Of a stretch of DNA of 11,151 bases, positions 8,495 to 11,151 are shown piece after piece. Source of the stretch: JAAYBR01 sp033813475. GTDB taxonomy: Bacteria; Hydrogenedentota; Hydrogenedentia; Hydrogenedentales; CAITNO01. Each line of letters begins with the position of its first letter. Position 1 is the stretch's first letter. The stretch spans positions 1-11,151 of the forward strand of contig JAPXRP010000143.1 in the NCBI GenBank assembly GCA_033813475.1, given 5' to 3'. The notes beneath the pieces were generated by a model, which saw only the letters and a list, made by a program, of their open reading frames with translations, searched no databases and had not been told where the DNA came from. The translations under genes were made by a program, and so were the position numbers.

Positions 8495-8713
8495 ATGGAC
8501 ACCCTGCTGGAAGAACTCGAAAAGCTTCCCCTCGCCGAGCGCATGCAGCTCGTGGAGGACCTGTGGGACAGCATCGCCCGCAGCCGGGAGGAGCTGCCCA
8601 TCCCCCAGTGGCAGAAGGACGCGCTGGAGGAACGCAAGCGGGCGTTTCTGCAGCACCCGGACGCCGGACAGTCCTGGGAAGAGGCCAAAGAAGACATCCT
8701 CCGCACCCCATGA
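8495..8713 (+). CDS. Antitoxin, addiction module component family
   Basis: A 72-aa acidic protein of the 'putative addiction module component' family (PF09720/TIGR02574). The N-terminus MDTLLEELEKLPLAERMQLV gives the usual amphipathic helix, followed by EDLWDSIA. The C-terminal part has ELPIPQWQKDALEERKRAF, then HPDAGQSWEEAKEDI, the family's typical end with its conserved SWEE block. Such proteins bind and neutralise RelE/ParE-type toxins. The start is ATG 8495, preceded by a weak ACGGGA. Its stop TGA (8711-8713) overlaps the toxin ATG (8710-8712) as ATGA, the classic coupled arrangement. The toxin partner is broken, so this is an orphan antitoxin sitting between iolE and iolG. It looks full length and could still be expressed and regulate its own promoter. 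Confidence 0.85.
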   Translation: MDTLLEELEKLPLAERMQLVEDLWDSIARSREELPIPQWQKDALEERKRAFLQHPDAGQSWEEAKEDILRTP

Positions 8714-9051
8714 AGGCAAAGGCTTCTCTGGTTCTAGCCCCCGAAGCCAAGGGGGACGTTGGGGAGGCGTACCGCTGGTACGAAACCCAGTCTGCCGGTC
8801 TGGGGTTGGATTGTTTTTGCTGCATTGACCCTAATTTCCGGATAAGAGATCGCGCGCGTCTGGGACATTTCGAGAACGAGGTTGCTTCACTCGCTTCGCT
8901 CGTTCGCAATGACGGGCGTTTCCGCGTCATTGCGAGTCGGCCGCCCCGGCCGACGCGGCAATCTCTTGTCGGAACTACCCAGACCCCCAAAAAGTGGCGC
9001 GGCTGCCCCACCAACCATGACGGAGTGACGAAATGGACAAGAGCCTTCTGA
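8710..9051 (+). pseudogene. RelE/ParE-type toxin remnant, 3' part lost at palindromic repeat R2
   Basis: The frame opens with MKAKASLVLAPEAKGDVGEA, then YRWYE, GLGLD and CID, the normal first half of a RelE/ParE plasmid-stabilisation toxin (beta strand, two helices). Recognisable similarity stops near residue 42-46 (about 8840-8850). The remaining translation (ENEVASLASLVRNDGRF and on) is repeat R2 and spacer read in frame, running to TGA 9049-9051 inside iolG. A normal toxin of this kind is about 90-100 aa, and its conserved C-terminal strands and catalytic or DNA-gyrase-contacting region are missing. I infer loss of function by repeat insertion with deletion, or by recombination. The start overlaps the antitoxin stop, and no separate ribosome binding site is obvious. 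Confidence 0.8.
8878..8965. repeat. Dispersed palindromic repeat, copy R2
   Basis: It starts GAGGTTGC and ends GGCAATCTC, which are imperfect inverted ends. The 27 bases at 8888-8914 are identical to R1 (3809-3835). The centre is a perfect 10-base inverted repeat CGCAATGACG (8905-8914) / CGTCATTGCG (8925-8934) around a 10-base loop. A second GGCCG-rich palindrome (CGGCCG...CGGCCG) lies around 8938-8953. It lies directly after the point where toxin similarity is lost. Confidence 0.85.
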
Positions 9052-10055
9052 ACATCGGCCTCATCGGCGTGGGACGCATCGGCAAGGTGCATGCGGAGCA
9101 CCTGGCGTACCGGATTCCGCGGGCGCGGCTGGCGGCGGTTTCGGACGTGAACCTCGAGGCGGCCGCGGCGCTGGGCGCGAAGCTGGGCGTGGGGCGCGTG
9201 GAGGCGGACCACCGGGCGCTGCTGGCGGACCCGGCGCTGGACGCCGTGGTGATCTGCTCGCCGACGGACCTGCACGCGCCCATGATCGAAGCCTCGGCGG
9301 CGGCGGGCAAGCACATCTTCTGCGAGAAGCCCGTCGCGCGGACGCTGGGGGAGATTGACCGGGCGCTGGACGCCGTGGCGCGCGCGGGCGTGAAGCTCCA
9401 GATCGGGTTCAACCGGCGCTTCGACGCGAACTTCGCGCGGGTGCGCCGGGCCATTTCGTCCGGCGAGATCGGTGAGCCGCACCTGCTGCACATCGTCAGC
9501 CGCGACCCGGGTCCGCCGCCCATCGAGTACGTCCGCGTGTCGGGCGGCATGTTCCTCGACATGACGATCCACGACTTCGACATGGCCCGCTTCCTCATCG
9601 GGGAGGAGGTGGAGGAGGTCTTCGCCGCGGGGGCGGTTCGCGTGGACCCCGCCATTGGCGCGGCGGGCGACCTGGACACGGCGCTGGTCACGCTGAAGTT
9701 CGCCGGCGGCGCGCTGGGCGTCATTGACAACAGCCGCCGCGCGGTCTACGGCTACGACCAGCGCGTGGAGGTGCTCGGCAGCGCGGGCGGCGCGGCCGTC
9801 GCCAACAACCACCCGAACACGGCGGTCATCAGCGACGCCGCCAGCGTCCACCGCGACCTGCCGCTCAACTTCTTCATGGACCGCTACCTCGACAGTTTCC
9901 TGACCGAGATGGCCGCCTTCGTGGACGCCGTGCTCGACGGCGCGCCCATCCCCGTGACGGGCGAAGACGGCCGCGCCGCCGTGGCCCTCGGCATCGCCGC
10001 CCGCCGCTCCCACGACGAAAACCGCCCCGTGCGCCTGGACGAGATCAAGGCGTAG
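9033..10055 (+). CDS. iolG: IolG, myo-inositol 2-dehydrogenase
   Basis: A 340-aa Gfo/Idh/MocA-family NAD(P)-dependent oxidoreductase that oxidises myo-inositol to scyllo-inosose, the first pathway step. The N-terminal Rossmann fold shows IGLIGVGRIGKVHAEHLA (GxGxxG from about residue 12), then AVSDVN and VVICSPTDLHAPM. The catalytic block is FCEKPVART (K99), followed by GFNRRFD and GGMFLDMTIHDFDMARFL. There D176 and H180 match the Lys-Asp-His set of Bacillus inositol dehydrogenase. The start is ATG 9033, with GGAG (9022-9025) seven bases upstream. It comes after the toxin remnant, whose frame overlaps its first codons. A scyllo-inositol dehydrogenase of the same family (IolX/IolW-like) is the main alternative; the neighbours favour IolG. 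Confidence 0.9.
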   Translation: MDKSLLNIGLIGVGRIGKVHAEHLAYRIPRARLAAVSDVNLEAAAALGAKLGVGRVEADHRALLADPALDAVVICSPTDLHAPMIEASAAAGKHIFCEKPVARTLGEIDRALDAVARAGVKLQIGFNRRFDANFARVRRAISSGEIGEPHLLHIVSRDPGPPPIEYVRVSGGMFLDMTIHDFDMARFLIGEEVEEVFAAGAVRVDPAIGAAGDLDTALVTLKFAGGALGVIDNSRRAVYGYDQRVEVLGSAGGAAVANNHPNTAVISDAASVHRDLPLNFFMDRYLDSFLTEMAAFVDAVLDGAPIPVTGEDGRAAVALGIAARRSHDENRPVRLDEIKA

Positions 10056-10103
10056 CGCGGCGGGGAAGGGATTCAAGTAGCGCCTGCGGTACGGTGTTGT
10101 CCG

Positions 10104-10230
10104 GGTCCCCCCTTCAGGGGGGTGGTTCGCGGGAGCGAACCGGGGGATGTTCCGGATTGCGGCGCGTTGGCGGGCGAGAAGAACATCCCCCGTCCGCGAG
10201 GACGCGGTCCCCGCCCCTGAAGGGGGGACC
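10104..10230. repeat. 127-base compound inverted repeat, two head-to-head palindromic units
   Basis: The outer arms 10104-10120 and 10214-10230 are perfect 17-base inverted repeats (GGTCCCCCCTTCAGGGG and its complement). The inner arms GGGGGATGTTC (10142-10152) and GAACATCCCCC (10181-10191) are perfect over 11 bases. Between outer and inner arms each side has its own hairpin. On the left it is GGTTCGC-GGGA-GCGAACC (10124-10141). On the right it is CCGCG-AGGA-CGCGG (10194-10207), or alternatively CGTCC-GCGA-GGACG (10191-10204). The side hairpins differ in sequence but match in place, so the whole can fold as a cloverleaf. It lies between convergent iolG and the minus-strand gene. Confidence 0.88.
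10104..10230. terminator. Possible bidirectional terminator formed by the compound repeat
   Basis: The long GC-rich stem sits in the only gap between two convergent genes (iolG stop 10055, minus-strand stop 10260) and would fold in transcripts from either side. There is no clear T-run on either flank, so termination is inferred from position and stability. Confidence 0.35.
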
Positions 10231-10259
10231 GAGAGAAGCCGGCCTTTTGAAACAGGCTG

Positions 10260-11151
10260 CTACGCCCCGGGCTGCAACCGTATAAAATGCCGCGTGACGA
10301 TGCCCGCGGCGAGTTCCCTGGCCTCGATGGTCCAGATGCCGGGCACGTCGTTCGCGGCGAAGGCCAGCCGGAGGTCGAGGACGCCGCCCGGCGCGGCGTG
10401 GAAACCGCTGAACTCGGCGCGTCGTCCGTCGGGGTCGAGGATGCGCAGCTCCAGCGGGATCACCGCGTCCACCAGGTTGCCCTCCCTGTCCGTGACGACC
10501 ACCCGGGCCTCCATCTCCTGCCCGCAAGCCGCCATGCCCGGAGCCTGCACCGCGACGGCCTCCACGGGGGTGTCGGTGACGAGGAAAATCCTGCCGCCGC
10601 CCGGTTCCAGCTCCACGGGGATGCTGAGGGTGCCGTTTTCGGAGGTTGCGGCGACTTCGCGGTGTTCGACCAAGTCGTAAACCCGGCCCTTCTCCCTGCT
10701 CAGTGTGAGCACAGACACCACGGGAAGCCCCTGCTCCATGACGAGGCCGTGGCGGCCGACATAGTTCCCAAACTCGCGGCAGTCGTTGACGACAAAGACG
10801 TAGTCGGAGGTCCCGTACCGGCGCAGATAGGGGAGCACGTCGGCGGGGTAAGCGGCCACGGGCGCGCGGTAGCGCCCCTCCAGGGCGGCGGACAGCGCCC
10901 CGGCGCGGGCCACGAGGGCCTGCTTGTCCTCGTCGGCCTTCTTGGTGCGGGTGTACGGCTCCAGCAGGATGTCCGGCTTCACGGCGGGGCATAGGCGGTC
11001 GTCGCCGACGAGCAGCCCCCCGGTGGCCTGGAAGGCGTTGACCCTCTCCACCACCGACGCAGGCAGGACATCGCAGTCTGCGAGGACCAGCACCTTGTAC
11101 CCGTCCAGCCCATGTTTCAGGATCGTCTCCTCATACACGATCTCCGGCTGG
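10260..11151 (-). CDS. C-terminal part of large protein, possible glycoside hydrolase-like (5' end outside window)
   Basis: The frame is open through the right edge; 297 residues are visible, ending FIRLQPGA at stop 10260-10262. The first visible part (EIVYEETILKHGLDGYKVLV, then LADCDV...VNAFQATGGLLVGDD) looks like a class I amidotransferase-like flavodoxin fold. Such a fold is found as the trimerisation domain in GH42-type beta-galactosidases and related uncharacterised glycosidases. Next come DYVFVVNDCREFGNYVGRHG and an NGTLSIPVELEPGGGRIFLV beta-sandwich strand set. The last 90 residues (GQEMEARVVVTDREGNLVDA through VPGIWTIEARE) resemble a macroglobulin (MG2)-like or Ig-like sandwich. The catalytic region would lie outside the window, so function and substrate are not established. 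The gene is convergent with iolG. Confidence 0.7.
   Translation of the reverse strand, partial: QPEIVYEETILKHGLDGYKVLVLADCDVLPASVVERVNAFQATGGLLVGDDRLCPAVKPDILLEPYTRTKKADEDKQALVARAGALSAALEGRYRAPVAAYPADVLPYLRRYGTSDYVFVVNDCREFGNYVGRHGLVMEQGLPVVSVLTLSREKGRVYDLVEHREVAATSENGTLSIPVELEPGGGRIFLVTDTPVEAVAVQAPGMAACGQEMEARVVVTDREGNLVDAVIPLELRILDPDGRRAEFSGFHAAPGGVLDLRLAFAANDVPGIWTIEARELAAGIVTRHFIRLQPGA

Noticed and set aside
8448..10076. 542-codon open frame on the minus strand
   Set aside because: Antisense to iolG, and it crosses repeat R2 and the toxin-antitoxin genes; no domain is seen.
10276..10290. TATAAA-like box near the end of the window's last gene
   Set aside because: It lies inside the coding sequence of the minus-strand gene (codons of HFIRL) and points to no gene start.

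Overview
This is a high-GC bacterial window carrying most of a myo-inositol catabolism locus. Candidate lineages are Hydrogenedentota, Planctomycetota or Lentisphaerota. That guess rests on the mix of a Tat-type exported TIM-barrel 'isomerase', an S1-type sulfatase and many intergenic palindromic repeats. No marker gene is present, so the taxonomy is only an inference.

Layout from left to right. The window opens inside iolC (+, 3' part of a PfkB-type 5-dehydro-2-deoxygluconokinase). Next is a small lipoprotein gene (+, from 697) whose frame is cut by an in-frame TAG at 1147-1149 but stays open and coding-like to 1257. Two genes then lie on the minus strand: a Tat-exported TIM-barrel sugar isomerase/epimerase-like protein (2771-3664), followed downstream by an exported arylsulfatase-type enzyme (1345-2718). 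A 393-base divergent control region (3665-4057) holds promoter-like boxes and one copy of a dispersed palindromic repeat.

The main + strand operon follows: iolD (4058-5926), iolA/mmsA (5952-7424), iolE (7498-8427), a toxin-antitoxin remnant (intact antitoxin 8495-8713, broken RelE/ParE-type toxin from 8710), and iolG (9033-10055). A 127-base compound inverted repeat lies between iolG and a convergent minus-strand gene. That gene (10260 to the right edge, truncated) is the C-terminal part of a large protein with beta-sandwich-like C-terminal regions.

IolG oxidises myo-inositol to scyllo-inosose (2-keto-myo-inositol). IolE dehydrates it, and IolD opens the ring with ThDP. IolC phosphorylates the 5-dehydro-2-deoxygluconate produced after the IolB isomerisation. 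IolA turns malonate semialdehyde, the product of the IolJ aldolase step, into acetyl-CoA. iolB and iolJ are not in this window. The sulfatase/isomerase pair and the damaged lipoprotein gene separate iolC from iolDAE-G, and the toxin-antitoxin remnant separates iolE from iolG.

The most notable non-coding signals are four. There is a cloverleaf-like head-to-head repeat pair at 10104-10230. There are two copies of a palindromic repeat (3799-3901 and 8878-8965), the second lying where the toxin gene breaks off. There is a nest of TCCGACC-type palindromes between iolA and iolE. Finally, an amber codon interrupts the lipoprotein gene.
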